Source: Epilithonimonas sp042695135
Lineage (GTDB): Bacteria; Bacteroidota; Bacteroidia; Flavobacteriales; Weeksellaceae
Direction of reading: 5' to 3'
Assembly: GCF_042695135.1 (NCBI RefSeq)
Contig: NZ_CP170547.1
Coordinates: 1,922,001 to 1,986,000, forward strand
Length of the DNA: 64,000 bases
A program made the translations under genes and the position numbers. Positions 18,479 through 26,772 of this stretch are shown here, in pieces (positions within the stretch are counted from its first letter, which is position 1; each line of letters begins with the position of its first letter). A model generated the notes under the pieces. That model was not told the origin of the DNA. It made no database searches and was given only the letters and a program-made list of their open reading frames with translations.

Positions 18479-18575
18479 TTTCCCTTCTCTAAATAATTAA
18501 CAATAATATTTTCCTTTTTTAAGAGCAAAAAACTTGTTCTCAGGATTCGTATGTCCTCATTTCAAAATAATAATT

Positions 18576-20720
18576 ATGAAAACTAAAATAATTTCAGCAG
18601 TATCATTTTTCCTTTTAATGATTAATGTAATGGCTCAGGAAAAAGTGAAAGATTCTCTTGTATCCAAGCAGGAAACTTCTATTCGGGAAGTGGTCATCAA
18701 TGCGAAAAAAACCTTGATCAAAACAAAAATCGACGGGTTGGTTTACAATGTTCAGTCGGATCCGGAAAGCAAGTCTAAAAACCTTCTGGAAATGATGAAA
18801 AAAATGCCTTATTTGTCGTTGGATAACAATGAAAATATCCTTTTTAAGGGTAATACCAATTTTAAAATTTTGATCAATGGAAAAGAAACGCAATTACTTA
18901 CCAATAATCCGAAAGAGGTTTTGAAAAGCATCCCGGCAAGTACCATTCAGAATATTGAGATTATCACCAATCCATCATCAAAATATGATGCTGAAGGTGC
19001 ATCGGGCATCATCAACATTATTACCACGAAGAAAATGAAGGATGGCTACAACGCTTCTGTAAATCTTGGGTCCAGGTTTCCAAAGGAGGAGCAAAATGCA
19101 GGTTTTTCTGTGAATATTCAGCAGAAGAAACTGGGCATTTCGTCTTATGGCGGTGGTTATTTCAAAAACAATCGGGAGATTAGTTATCAGAATTCTCAAC
19201 AAACCTTATCAAATCATCTGATTCAGAATGGAAAAACTTCGGGCAAAGGAAACGGCGGCTATTTCAACGTCAATGCCAGCTACGAAATAGACAGCCTGAA
19301 TCTTCTAAATATTGAGTTAGGTTCCAATTTTGCCAACAATAGATCCAAAGATTTTCTCAGCTCTGATTTTTTTCAACAAAATAATTTGACAGAAAATAAT
19401 AATTCAAATAATCATTCTGAGAGCCAGGGAAAAGGCTTCGAGGCGTCTGCAAATTATCAGATTGGTTTTAAAAATGATAAAAGCCAGTTGTTGACCTTTT
19501 CTTACAGATTCAACAATTACGATTACAATATTAACAGCACGACCGACCTTCAGAACAATGTTAACAATTCTGCCAGCAATATTGACCAGAATAATTACAA
19601 TCAAAATAGCGAAAACACGCTCCAGATCGATTTTATAAAAAATATCAAAAAAGTCTATCTGGAAACAGGTCTGAAAGCGATATTCAGAAAAAATAGCAGT
19701 CAGTATGTATCGATTCCGGAAAACTTTTCAAACTCTGATGAGTTTTCAAACAGACAGAATATTTTCGGGGCCTATTTTACAACAAAATTCAGCTTGTTCG
19801 AATGGAATTTCCAGACGGGTTTCAGATTGGAGCGAACGGATACCAGTGTCAATTTCACTTCGACAAATACAGCAGTTAATCAGGATTATTTTAATCTGAT
19901 TCCGAATATTTCCTTTGGTAAGAATTGGAAAGAACACCACAGCATCAATTTCGGATTTTCTCAGCGGATCAAAAGACCAGGGATTATCCGCCTGAATCCA
20001 TTCGTTAATCGATCAAATCCTTATTTTCAAATCAGCGGGAATCCTTATCTAAAACCTGTCATTAACAATGATCTGATGGCAAATTATTCCTACAATCATA
20101 AAGTAAATCTGAACCTTGGATTAGGCTATTCCTTTTCAAATAAAATTGATCTCAAAGTCTCGACTTATGATCCTGCGACCAATATTACGAAAACGACTTT
20201 TGAAAACTCTAGCCGTGCAAGCAGACTCGGTCTGGATTATAGCCTGAATTATCCGGTCACTAAAAAACTGACTTTAAGCATCAACGGAAATTCTGCTTTT
20301 TTCTTTATTAATGGTAAAGTCAATGATGTTGAAGCCGAAAATAATCTTTTTACCTATTATGTTTATTTATCAGCCAATTATCAGTTTGGGAATAACTGGA
20401 ATATCAATTCAAGTGTTGAGGTGAACAGTAAAATGCCTGCCGGCCTTCAAAACACGACCAATGCTTTTACAGGTTCTTCTTTTAGTATCAGCAAAAGTAT
20501 TCTTGATAATCAGCTTTCTTTTTCAGCGTATATAAACAATCCTTTTACTAAATTCAGGAAAGCCATTACAGAGACTCTGGGAACAGATTTCTACCAGAAT
20601 AATTACGTGAGAGATTATTACAGATCATTCGGTTTTAATATCACTTACAAATTCGGAAAGCTTAAGGACGAAGTAAAAAGCACAAGAAGAAAAATTCAGA
20701 ATAATGATCTTGCTAATTAG
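18576..20720 (+). CDS. Outer-membrane beta-barrel protein, TonB-receptor family
   Basis: The start at 18576 opens a signal peptide (MKTKIISAVSFFLLMINVMAQ); an ATG at 18534 is less likely. The 714-residue protein has a plug-like N-terminal part (VKSIP-type motif VLKSIPASTIQNIEIITNPS, then YDAEGASGIINIITTKK) and a large C-terminal barrel ending in KFGKLKDEVKS and a short basic tail. This is the outer_membrane_beta-barrel family of CirA-like proteins. There is no N-terminal carboxypeptidase-regulatory-like domain and no obvious TonB box, so active import is uncertain. The neighbouring ECF sigma factor may control it. Confidence 0.8.
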   Translation: MKTKIISAVSFFLLMINVMAQEKVKDSLVSKQETSIREVVINAKKTLIKTKIDGLVYNVQSDPESKSKNLLEMMKKMPYLSLDNNENILFKGNTNFKILINGKETQLLTNNPKEVLKSIPASTIQNIEIITNPSSKYDAEGASGIINIITTKKMKDGYNASVNLGSRFPKEEQNAGFSVNIQQKKLGISSYGGGYFKNNREISYQNSQQTLSNHLIQNGKTSGKGNGGYFNVNASYEIDSLNLLNIELGSNFANNRSKDFLSSDFFQQNNLTENNNSNNHSESQGKGFEASANYQIGFKNDKSQLLTFSYRFNNYDYNINSTTDLQNNVNNSASNIDQNNYNQNSENTLQIDFIKNIKKVYLETGLKAIFRKNSSQYVSIPENFSNSDEFSNRQNIFGAYFTTKFSLFEWNFQTGFRLERTDTSVNFTSTNTAVNQDYFNLIPNISFGKNWKEHHSINFGFSQRIKRPGIIRLNPFVNRSNPYFQISGNPYLKPVINNDLMANYSYNHKVNLNLGLGYSFSNKIDLKVSTYDPATNITKTTFENSSRASRLGLDYSLNYPVTKKLTLSINGNSAFFFINGKVNDVEAENNLFTYYVYLSANYQFGNNWNINSSVEVNSKMPAGLQNTTNAFTGSSFSISKSILDNQLSFSAYINNPFTKFRKAITETLGTDFYQNNYVRDYYRSFGFNITYKFGKLKDEVKSTRRKIQNNDLAN

Positions 20721-20910
20721 TATCGATAAAACTTTTTCTATCGTTATTCTGCTGTTGTGAAGGTTTATCCGGAATTATGGGTTACTTTTTGAACCTCTAA
20801 TTTCTACAGCCTATTCAATTATTTGCGACTCCATTTTGATTTATTTCTGTAAAATAAAATATTTCGGTTAAATTTGATTTAAAAACATAAGATGATTACG
20901 ATATAACCAT

Positions 20911-20918
20911 TATATTTG
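20911..20918 (+). promoter_or_regulatory. Possible -7 box of the Hc1-like gene
   Basis: TATATTTG fits the Bacteroidetes -7 consensus TAnnTTTG and lies 34 bases before the ATG at 20953. No convincing -33 TTG at the right spacing is seen. Confidence 0.35.
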
Positions 20919-20952
20919 CGATCCAAATTAAAATTTTATACCCATTTAACCT

Positions 20953-21129
20953 ATGAAAGAACTTATCGAAAAAATCAATGCAGAGTTTGAAACATTTTCA
21001 ACTGAAGCAAACCAACAATCAGAAAAAGGGAACAAAGCTGCAGGAACAAGAGCAAGAAAATCTGCTCTGGAATTGAGCAAACTGTTCAAAGACTTCAGAA
21101 AAGTCTCTGTTGAGGAATCAAAAAAATAA
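20953..21129 (+). CDS. Hc1-like small histone H1 homologue
   Basis: The 58-residue protein starts MKELIEKINAEFETFSTEAN and continues with SEKGNKAAGTRARKSALEL and FRKVSVEESKK. This Lys/Ala/Arg-rich helical pattern is shared by the short histone H1/Hc1-like proteins of Flavobacteriia. It probably binds DNA as a nucleoid protein. A matching terminator follows directly, and a -7-like box lies upstream, so it is a stand-alone gene. The identification rests on overall pattern. Confidence 0.8.
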   Translation: MKELIEKINAEFETFSTEANQQSEKGNKAAGTRARKSALELSKLFKDFRKVSVEESKK

Positions 21130-21141
21130 GCCTATCACAAC

Positions 21142-21170
21142 AAAATCCCCGCTTAATAGGCGGGGATTTT
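21142..21170 (+). terminator. Strong terminator after the Hc1-like gene
   Basis: A perfect 11-bp stem (AAAATCCCCGC pairing with GCGGGGATTTT) with a seven-base loop (TTAATAG) and a T tract. It is 12 bases after the stop codon. Confidence 0.9.
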
Positions 21171-21228
21171 AATTTATTAGGAAAGACCGTTAATTATTAT
21201 TAAAGAATTTATTTTGATATTTGAGTCT

Positions 21229-21687
21229 TTAAGCGTTGATATTATTTGATATTCCCTTAAACTCGTGGCAGGAATCTTTGATTTTTTTGAGTTGTTCGGA
21301 AACTACTTCGGAACTTTCTGGATCTAGATCATTGCTGTCCAAAGCTTCCTGATACGCCTGTATCGCAGCATTCTCTCCGAAAATAACATTTTGTAAAGTT
21401 GACTCTTCCAGATGACCTACAACAAATGAATTTTTAATATCAATCCACGCTCTGTGCAGACTTCCGGACAATGATGCCGAATCATTAGCATCTCCACCGC
21501 GTGCAGTGATCAGATTGATAATCTCGTTTTTCATGATTTTACTCTGACTGGTGATATGTTCGTATTGATCCTGAAGTTTATGGTTCTTTTCCCATACTTT
21601 GCCTTCAACTTTTTCAAAACCTTCCAACCGGTCGTTGATGATATGAAGAAGGTCATTTAAAACTGATATTGTCTTTGAATTTTCCAT
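21229..21687 (-). CDS. PA2169/DUF2383 family four-helix-bundle protein
   Basis: The 152-residue protein begins with VLNDLLHIINDRLEGFEKVE and contains ARGGDANDSASLSGSLHRAW and a helix with AIQAYQEALDSNDL. This matches the PA2169-type DUF2383 ferritin-like four-helix fold. There is no signal peptide. Members are often induced by stress but their role is unknown. It is divergent from an SDR gene of the general-stress type. Confidence 0.85.
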   Translation of the reverse strand: MENSKTISVLNDLLHIINDRLEGFEKVEGKVWEKNHKLQDQYEHITSQSKIMKNEIINLITARGGDANDSASLSGSLHRAWIDIKNSFVVGHLEESTLQNVIFGENAAIQAYQEALDSNDLDPESSEVVSEQLKKIKDSCHEFKGISNNINA

Positions 21688-22067
21688 TATATTTTGATTT
21701 ATTTAAATTGAATTAACAATTTTGATGCCCAATATTTTTACGATTGCTTATTTATCTTTGTGATCCCTATAGTATAATTTTTCGAGACTTATACCTATAG
21801 TAAGAATGTATACCGATGATATAGGTTTGAAATAAATTACAATCATTTCTTAATAAGATATTCCCTTCAATGGCATAATTTTTTATTATCATTTTTTAAT
21901 TCCTAAAAAGACACTCATCAAAGTATTTTTTATACAGAATACTACAAACGAAATTATAGCAGTGTCAAGAATAATATATTATTTGTAAAAAATTAGATTT
22001 TAAATAACCATTTAGAGAAAAAGTTATTTATATATAAGATGTAAAACCTATAACTAAATAAAGTATT
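21688..22067. other. Intergenic region between divergent stress genes (380 bp)
   Basis: AT-rich sequence with no gene. It must hold the promoters of DUF2383 (leftward) and the SDR (rightward). A direct repeat CCTATAGTA occurs at 21766-21774 and 21794-21802 (28 bp apart), with a partial inverted copy (ATAGG) near 21822. These could be a regulator site, but no -33/-7 pair was found. Confidence 0.45.
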
Positions 22068-22820
22068 ATGAATGATTTGGAATTGAAAGATAAAACTGTT
22101 CTGATATCGGGAGCGGACAGCGGTATAGGAAAAGCTGCAGCATTACTTTTGGCAGAAAAAGGTGCTGATATTGCCATTATCTATCACCAAGATACCAAAG
22201 GTGCGGAGAAAATGCGTCAGGAAATCAAACAGCTCGGAAGAAAAGCGATCATTTTCGGCGGCGATATAAATGACTCAAAGTTTTGTGAAGATACTGTTAA
22301 GAAAACCATTGCAGAATTTGGGAAAATAGATATTTTGATTAATAATGCAGGAACTCAGTTTCCCTGTGATAATATTGAGGATCTTAAAGAAGAGAACATC
22401 CGAAATACCTTCGATTCTAATATCATAGGAATGATTTTATTGACCAAAGCAGCTTTTCCATACCTTAAACAGGGTTGCAGTATCATCAATACGACTTCTG
22501 CCACTGCTTATCAGGGACACGGGGAATTATTGGATTATTCTGCAACCAAAGGTGCCATTGTTTCTTTTACCAGATCGCTGGCCCTGCAGGCAAAACCAAA
22601 AGGCATACGTGTCAATGCAGTTGCTCCTGGTCCGGTTGCAACACCACTTACCGAAAAAACTTTTGGCGAAGATGAGGAGGACCTCAACAAACCGCCGCTG
22701 GAACGCAGTGCAACTTCGGAAGAAATAGCACCCAGTTTTTTATTTTTGGCTACAGACGCTTCTGCACAGATGACAGGTCAGGTTCTCCACCCAAATGGCG
22801 GATTGATTGTAAACGGATAA
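22068..22820 (+). CDS. SDR-family NAD(P)-dependent oxidoreductase (stress type)
   Basis: The 250-residue protein has the glycine motif ISGADSGIGKAAALL, the NNAGTQ strand motif, catalytic Tyr and Lys in YSATKGAIVSF, and the typical NAVAPGPVATPL and TGQVLHPNGG ends. This is a classical SDR close to the YhdF/YdaD general-stress group. The substrate is unknown. The gene is single, with its promoter in the 380-bp gap upstream. Confidence 0.85.
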   Translation: MNDLELKDKTVLISGADSGIGKAAALLLAEKGADIAIIYHQDTKGAEKMRQEIKQLGRKAIIFGGDINDSKFCEDTVKKTIAEFGKIDILINNAGTQFPCDNIEDLKEENIRNTFDSNIIGMILLTKAAFPYLKQGCSIINTTSATAYQGHGELLDYSATKGAIVSFTRSLALQAKPKGIRVNAVAPGPVATPLTEKTFGEDEEDLNKPPLERSATSEEIAPSFLFLATDASAQMTGQVLHPNGGLIVNG

Positions 22821-22929
22821 AATTTCACAGACATGAATTGCATGCGTTGACGATGCCAATTACAGTAATTTCAGTACACCTGAAACTTGAAAAAATTGGC
22901 TCGATTGCGCGGAGTCGATATGATATCAA

Positions 22930-24636
22930 TTATAAAACTTTTACAATTCTGCTGGCTGCAGTATCACAGAAATCAAGACCGGAATAATCCGGATTGAGTC
23001 CGCCAATAAAAGGAACCGCCATTATGAATAGATTGTTGACAGTCTGTCCATATTTGTCAAGCGACTGGAAATAATCGTTGATTTCCAGTCCGTGAACTTT
23101 AAGGTAATAGTTGTCATTTTGACCTTTGATCACAGGATCCTTCTCTGTTTTAGATAATATTTCTGCTGTCGTATTGCTTTTGAAATTAAGATATGCTGGA
23201 CTCACCAATTCTTCTGATCTCAGTCCTTCAAACGGCAGATCATTCATTTCCAGTGGCTGTTGACCGATGGCATCTACAAATAATTTATAATGTTTTTGAT
23301 GTTTCTCATTTTCCACAGATTGGTAATGATAGATTCCTCCTGATTCCGAATGGGGTTCTACAAAACTGTCCTTATTAACCTGAATAAGATCAATAATACC
23401 TGCATCATACAAGGCAATAATCTCTTTATATGAAGACTGAGGCAATGAGGCAATGATAATTGAAATAAGAGGGAGAAGCGTTTTTCTGAGGCGTAGCATA
23501 TCCTCGGCTGAAAAATGCTTGGCCGGATAATTCATTGCATAGCTGAACGCCGATAAAGTCTCTTTCCAACTGATAGATTGATGCCTTTTGATGGATTTTT
23601 CTGCTTCGCTGTATTCTGCCTTGAAAAGCTGAAAAGTATCCAGCTCTTTTCTGATACTCATCATTTTGTCAACAAAATCTTCGATGCCAAGGTGTTCGAT
23701 CTGACTGTGGAATTCCGGGTCTTTCTTTTTAAGCGGCAACTTAAAATTAATATCAAAAACATGGTCCAGATCCACAAACCCGTTGTGGCTTTCTTTATAC
23801 TCATAAATCTCTTCCAGAGACATCATCCAATCGTTAGAATAGGCTGCGTCGTCCGAATGAAACCTCAAAGCAGGCAAAAAACCTCCGGTTGAAAATAGAT
23901 CGATTCGAAAATTTTCTGAATCACTGTTAAGAAAATATTTTAGCTGACCATCCTTCTGTGTTTCAAATTTTCCATTGAGTCTTGATATTGTTTTTACTGC
24001 ATCTACAGCCGTAAGAGAGGTTCCTCTGATCGCAATTGGGAAGTTTGTATTTGTCTTGAATTTTGAAGGGGGATAGGGCGAGTCAAACCAGCCGGCAACA
24101 GTTTCTTCGTGTTTTTTTGGCCAGTGATGGCCGGTGCAGATCACCACGAAGTCTGTGATATAGTCTTTCTTAAGGTCGGTAATAATTTTAAACTGATGAT
24201 TTTCTGTTATTGATATTATGTCGCGGACAGGGCAATTTTTCCTGCAGATTACTTTTATACCATTCTCTTTTGCCATTTTGATATATTGATCAAACTGATA
24301 TTCCAGGTAATTTCCTAAGAGAAGTCTGGGTATAACCTGATAGATATTAAATTTTCCATTTACCGAAAAATCCGGAAACTCATTTGTAGGATTGCGTTCC
24401 AGATAATCTTCAAAGCTGCATGAAAATTTTGGAAGCTCGTTGGCAGAAACATTTGCTACATGCTCATAGCCGGCTCCGCATTTTCCGTAAGGCATTCCTA
24501 CACCCAATCTGTCGTTTTTTTCAAATATTAAGATTGTATCAGGTTTTAATTGCTGATCTACAATATTTTTCATCATCAGAAGAGCAGATGGTCCGCCTCC
24601 TATTAGCGCAATGGTTCTTGAGTCAATATTTTCCAT
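22930..24636 (-). CDS. FAD/NAD(P)-binding protein (PF13454-like)
   Basis: The 568-residue protein opens with a dinucleotide-binding motif ALIGGGPSALLMM at about residues 10-22, then IFEKNDRLGVGMPYG. A second nucleotide-binding region is near IAIRGTSLTAVDAV. The length and GVGMPYG start match the FAD-NAD(P)-binding (YdhS-like) proteins. It is cytoplasmic with no signal peptide. The reaction is unknown. It is followed on the same strand by a serine hydrolase, 64 bases upstream in genome order. Confidence 0.82.
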   Translation of the reverse strand: MENIDSRTIALIGGGPSALLMMKNIVDQQLKPDTILIFEKNDRLGVGMPYGKCGAGYEHVANVSANELPKFSCSFEDYLERNPTNEFPDFSVNGKFNIYQVIPRLLLGNYLEYQFDQYIKMAKENGIKVICRKNCPVRDIISITENHQFKIITDLKKDYITDFVVICTGHHWPKKHEETVAGWFDSPYPPSKFKTNTNFPIAIRGTSLTAVDAVKTISRLNGKFETQKDGQLKYFLNSDSENFRIDLFSTGGFLPALRFHSDDAAYSNDWMMSLEEIYEYKESHNGFVDLDHVFDINFKLPLKKKDPEFHSQIEHLGIEDFVDKMMSIRKELDTFQLFKAEYSEAEKSIKRHQSISWKETLSAFSYAMNYPAKHFSAEDMLRLRKTLLPLISIIIASLPQSSYKEIIALYDAGIIDLIQVNKDSFVEPHSESGGIYHYQSVENEKHQKHYKLFVDAIGQQPLEMNDLPFEGLRSEELVSPAYLNFKSNTTAEILSKTEKDPVIKGQNDNYYLKVHGLEINDYFQSLDKYGQTVNNLFIMAVPFIGGLNPDYSGLDFCDTAASRIVKVL

Positions 24637-24700
24637 ATAAATATAATGGTGGATCGAAATTCAAATTGCATACCTATTTTAATCTTAAGCAGAAATTTAT

Positions 24701-25831
24701 TTAAATTAGTTTGCTCAGCTCATCTGTCAAAAGTCTCACTTGCAATGGTCTTAGCTTTTTGTCAATTTCCAGGCGATTGTGAAAACCTGTCTTTACGATG
24801 ACCATTTTTCTTTCCGGGATCATAATAATGAACTGACCAAGGAAACCATAGAAAAAGCGATAACTCATTCCGCTGTCTTCATCCGCCCAAATCATATAAC
24901 AAAAAGCATCATTTTCTTTTGTAGGTGTAAGCATTCTTTTGCAATAGTCCTCATTTATGATCTGTTTACCGTTCCAGTTACCATTCTGCATAATCAGCTG
25001 ACCAATCTTTGCAAAGTCTCTTGCAGTCCCATGAATACAGCAAAATGCCTTTTCGGTGCCTTTTTCATCAATACTCCATTTAGCAGGGTTTTCCATTCCC
25101 AAAGGTTCCCAGATTTTTTCGGAAAGGTATGCAGCCAAATCTTTTCCTGTTACTTTTTTCAATGTAAGTCCTAATAATTGTGCGGCGGCACTTTGATATT
25201 CGTATTTTTTGCCTGGCATCTCTTTTATTTTAACGTTAAGAGCCTGTTCTGCAAGATCATCAATAAAATACTGTTTAGAGTTGGGAGCGAAGGGATGATG
25301 GTATTCTTCCTTCCAATCAAGACCAGCCTGCATTGTCAGAAGATGTCGGAATGTGAGAAATTTTCCAAACCTGCAATTATCATATTGAGGAAATAAAGTA
25401 GATATGAGCTGATCTTCTGATTTTAAATAACCATCATCAATTGCACAGCCTGTTAAGATAGAAAGGACACCTTTTGCCATTGAAAAAGAATTAAGAGGTG
25501 AAGCAGAGGTGTGATCCTTCCAATATTGTTCTAAAAGTAATTTGTTATCTTGAATGACAACCAATGATGATGCCCGTGTTTTCTTCAGATCTTTCAGCAG
25601 ACGTTCTGACAGCAGAATATTATTGTAGTCATTATGCTTGATCCAAGGCTTGGGATTTTTATTTGGAATGGGACGAGATGGAAATTTTTCTCCGTCGTCG
25701 GTAGAAGGTGTCAGTGATCCTTTTTTTAAATTGATTCCTATCGCTTTGAATATGTAACCATATCCTGAAAGATAAATTAAGGCAACAGTTGCTGAGATTC
25801 CTGCGACAAAGAGTTTCCATTTTTTAGTCAT
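24701..25831 (-). CDS. Serine hydrolase of the class C beta-lactamase family
   Basis: The 376-residue protein has an N-terminal membrane helix (residues 7-27). The active-site SxxK motif is SMAK with nucleophile Ser117 and Lys120, and the second motif is Tyr-Gln-Ser in YEYQSAAAQLLG near residue 200. The fold and spacing match the 6-aminohexanoate-dimer-hydrolase/EstB group of beta-lactamase-fold esterases. It probably acts in the periplasm, anchored by the N-terminal helix. A role in antibiotic resistance is not supported by the sequence. Confidence 0.82.
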   Translation of the reverse strand: MTKKWKLFVAGISATVALIYLSGYGYIFKAIGINLKKGSLTPSTDDGEKFPSRPIPNKNPKPWIKHNDYNNILLSERLLKDLKKTRASSLVVIQDNKLLLEQYWKDHTSASPLNSFSMAKGVLSILTGCAIDDGYLKSEDQLISTLFPQYDNCRFGKFLTFRHLLTMQAGLDWKEEYHHPFAPNSKQYFIDDLAEQALNVKIKEMPGKKYEYQSAAAQLLGLTLKKVTGKDLAAYLSEKIWEPLGMENPAKWSIDEKGTEKAFCCIHGTARDFAKIGQLIMQNGNWNGKQIINEDYCKRMLTPTKENDAFCYMIWADEDSGMSYRFFYGFLGQFIIMIPERKMVIVKTGFHNRLEIDKKLRPLQVRLLTDELSKLI

Positions 25832-26149
25832 ATTACTCGTCTGATTACAAATATTTTTATGATATCTGTATTTATAATGATTTAAACAAAATATTCATTA
25901 GCTGATGTAATTTTCTGAAAATTCCGTTGAAATGTTTATTCAAAGCTTATGCCGTCCACGATCTGTGGATTTTTTGGGAAGATGCTTCTTTTCCGCTTTA
26001 TAAAACTTTAGTAAAAACTTAATAATGATAATTATGATACAATTTTATACTCACATTGCTAATGTTTCTATCTATCATAAAATATAAAAAAAACCCGTCT
26101 AAGCAGGGTTTTATGTTTTTATTGATCTTGATTTTATAAAGACAAATTT
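25832..26149. other. Intergenic region (318 bp)
   Basis: AT-rich region upstream of the serine hydrolase and downstream of the small membrane protein. It contains a short hairpin (TCCAC/GTGGA followed by TTTTTT near 25955-25975) and the terminator of the minus-strand gene near 26090. Some short open stretches are present but none looks like a gene. Confidence 0.5.
26088..26114 (-). terminator. Terminator of the 26150-26557 gene
   Basis: A 7-bp stem AAAACCC (26090-26096) pairs with GGGTTTT (26106-26112). The A tract on its left gives the U run for minus-strand transcripts. Confidence 0.6.
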
Positions 26150-26557
26150 TTATTTAATCTTGTCATATATCAGCTTGGTGACCAAAGCTCCAAAAAGATA
26201 GTAGCCCACAGTCATGGCTTTCTTTTTATTATTTGATGCAACAGGATCATCATCCAAACCCATTTTGCCTGGCAGTGCAATTGCGCCAACACCTGCCATC
26301 AAGCCGGAAACTATATTATGATTGGTTGCAGTCGCTGCATAATAAAACCCATTGCTCACGATATCACCTACAAGTGTAGCGGCGTATAGTTCATTTTCCC
26401 CTTCAATATTAATTGGGGTATTGTCTGTCAGTTTTATCAATGCTTCTTCGCCCACTTCATTGATATGTGGCACATTTGTAAAGTTTTTTCTGATGGTCTC
26501 GTGCAAAATATTTAATGCAATTGCGCCGCCCAGACCGGCTAAAATTTTCTTGTACAT
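26150..26557 (-). CDS. Small glycine-rich membrane-associated hypothetical protein
   Basis: The 135-residue protein starts MYKKILAGLGGAIALNILHE and has hydrophobic, glycine- and alanine-rich stretches (GLMAGVGAIALPGKMG, VGYYLFGALVTKLIY) that could be membrane helices. I do not recognise a family. A terminator follows it, so it is a single-gene unit. Confidence 0.6.
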   Translation of the reverse strand: MYKKILAGLGGAIALNILHETIRKNFTNVPHINEVGEEALIKLTDNTPINIEGENELYAATLVGDIVSNGFYYAATATNHNIVSGLMAGVGAIALPGKMGLDDDPVASNNKKKAMTVGYYLFGALVTKLIYDKIK

Positions 26558-26697
26558 TATATTTAGATTTGGTTAATATTAAATAAGAAATGAATAGACT
26601 TATCCGGATTTTCTAGTTCCAAAATTCAGACCAACATGTATGATTATTTATTTTGTTATAATGGTATTTGGAATAATTATTTATTTTCATGAATAGA

Positions 26698-26731
26698 ATA
26701 AAAAAGTGAACCACAAAATCTTGTGATTCAC
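26698..26731 (-). terminator. Terminator of the surface-protein operon
   Basis: An 11-bp stem with one mismatch (GTGAACCACAA at 26706-26716 pairing with TTGTGATTCAC at 26721-26731) and a left A tract that supplies the U run on the minus strand. Confidence 0.7.
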
Positions 26732-26772
26732 CGTTGCTTATTTCAATTATTATAATACTGTTATTTAAAGTA

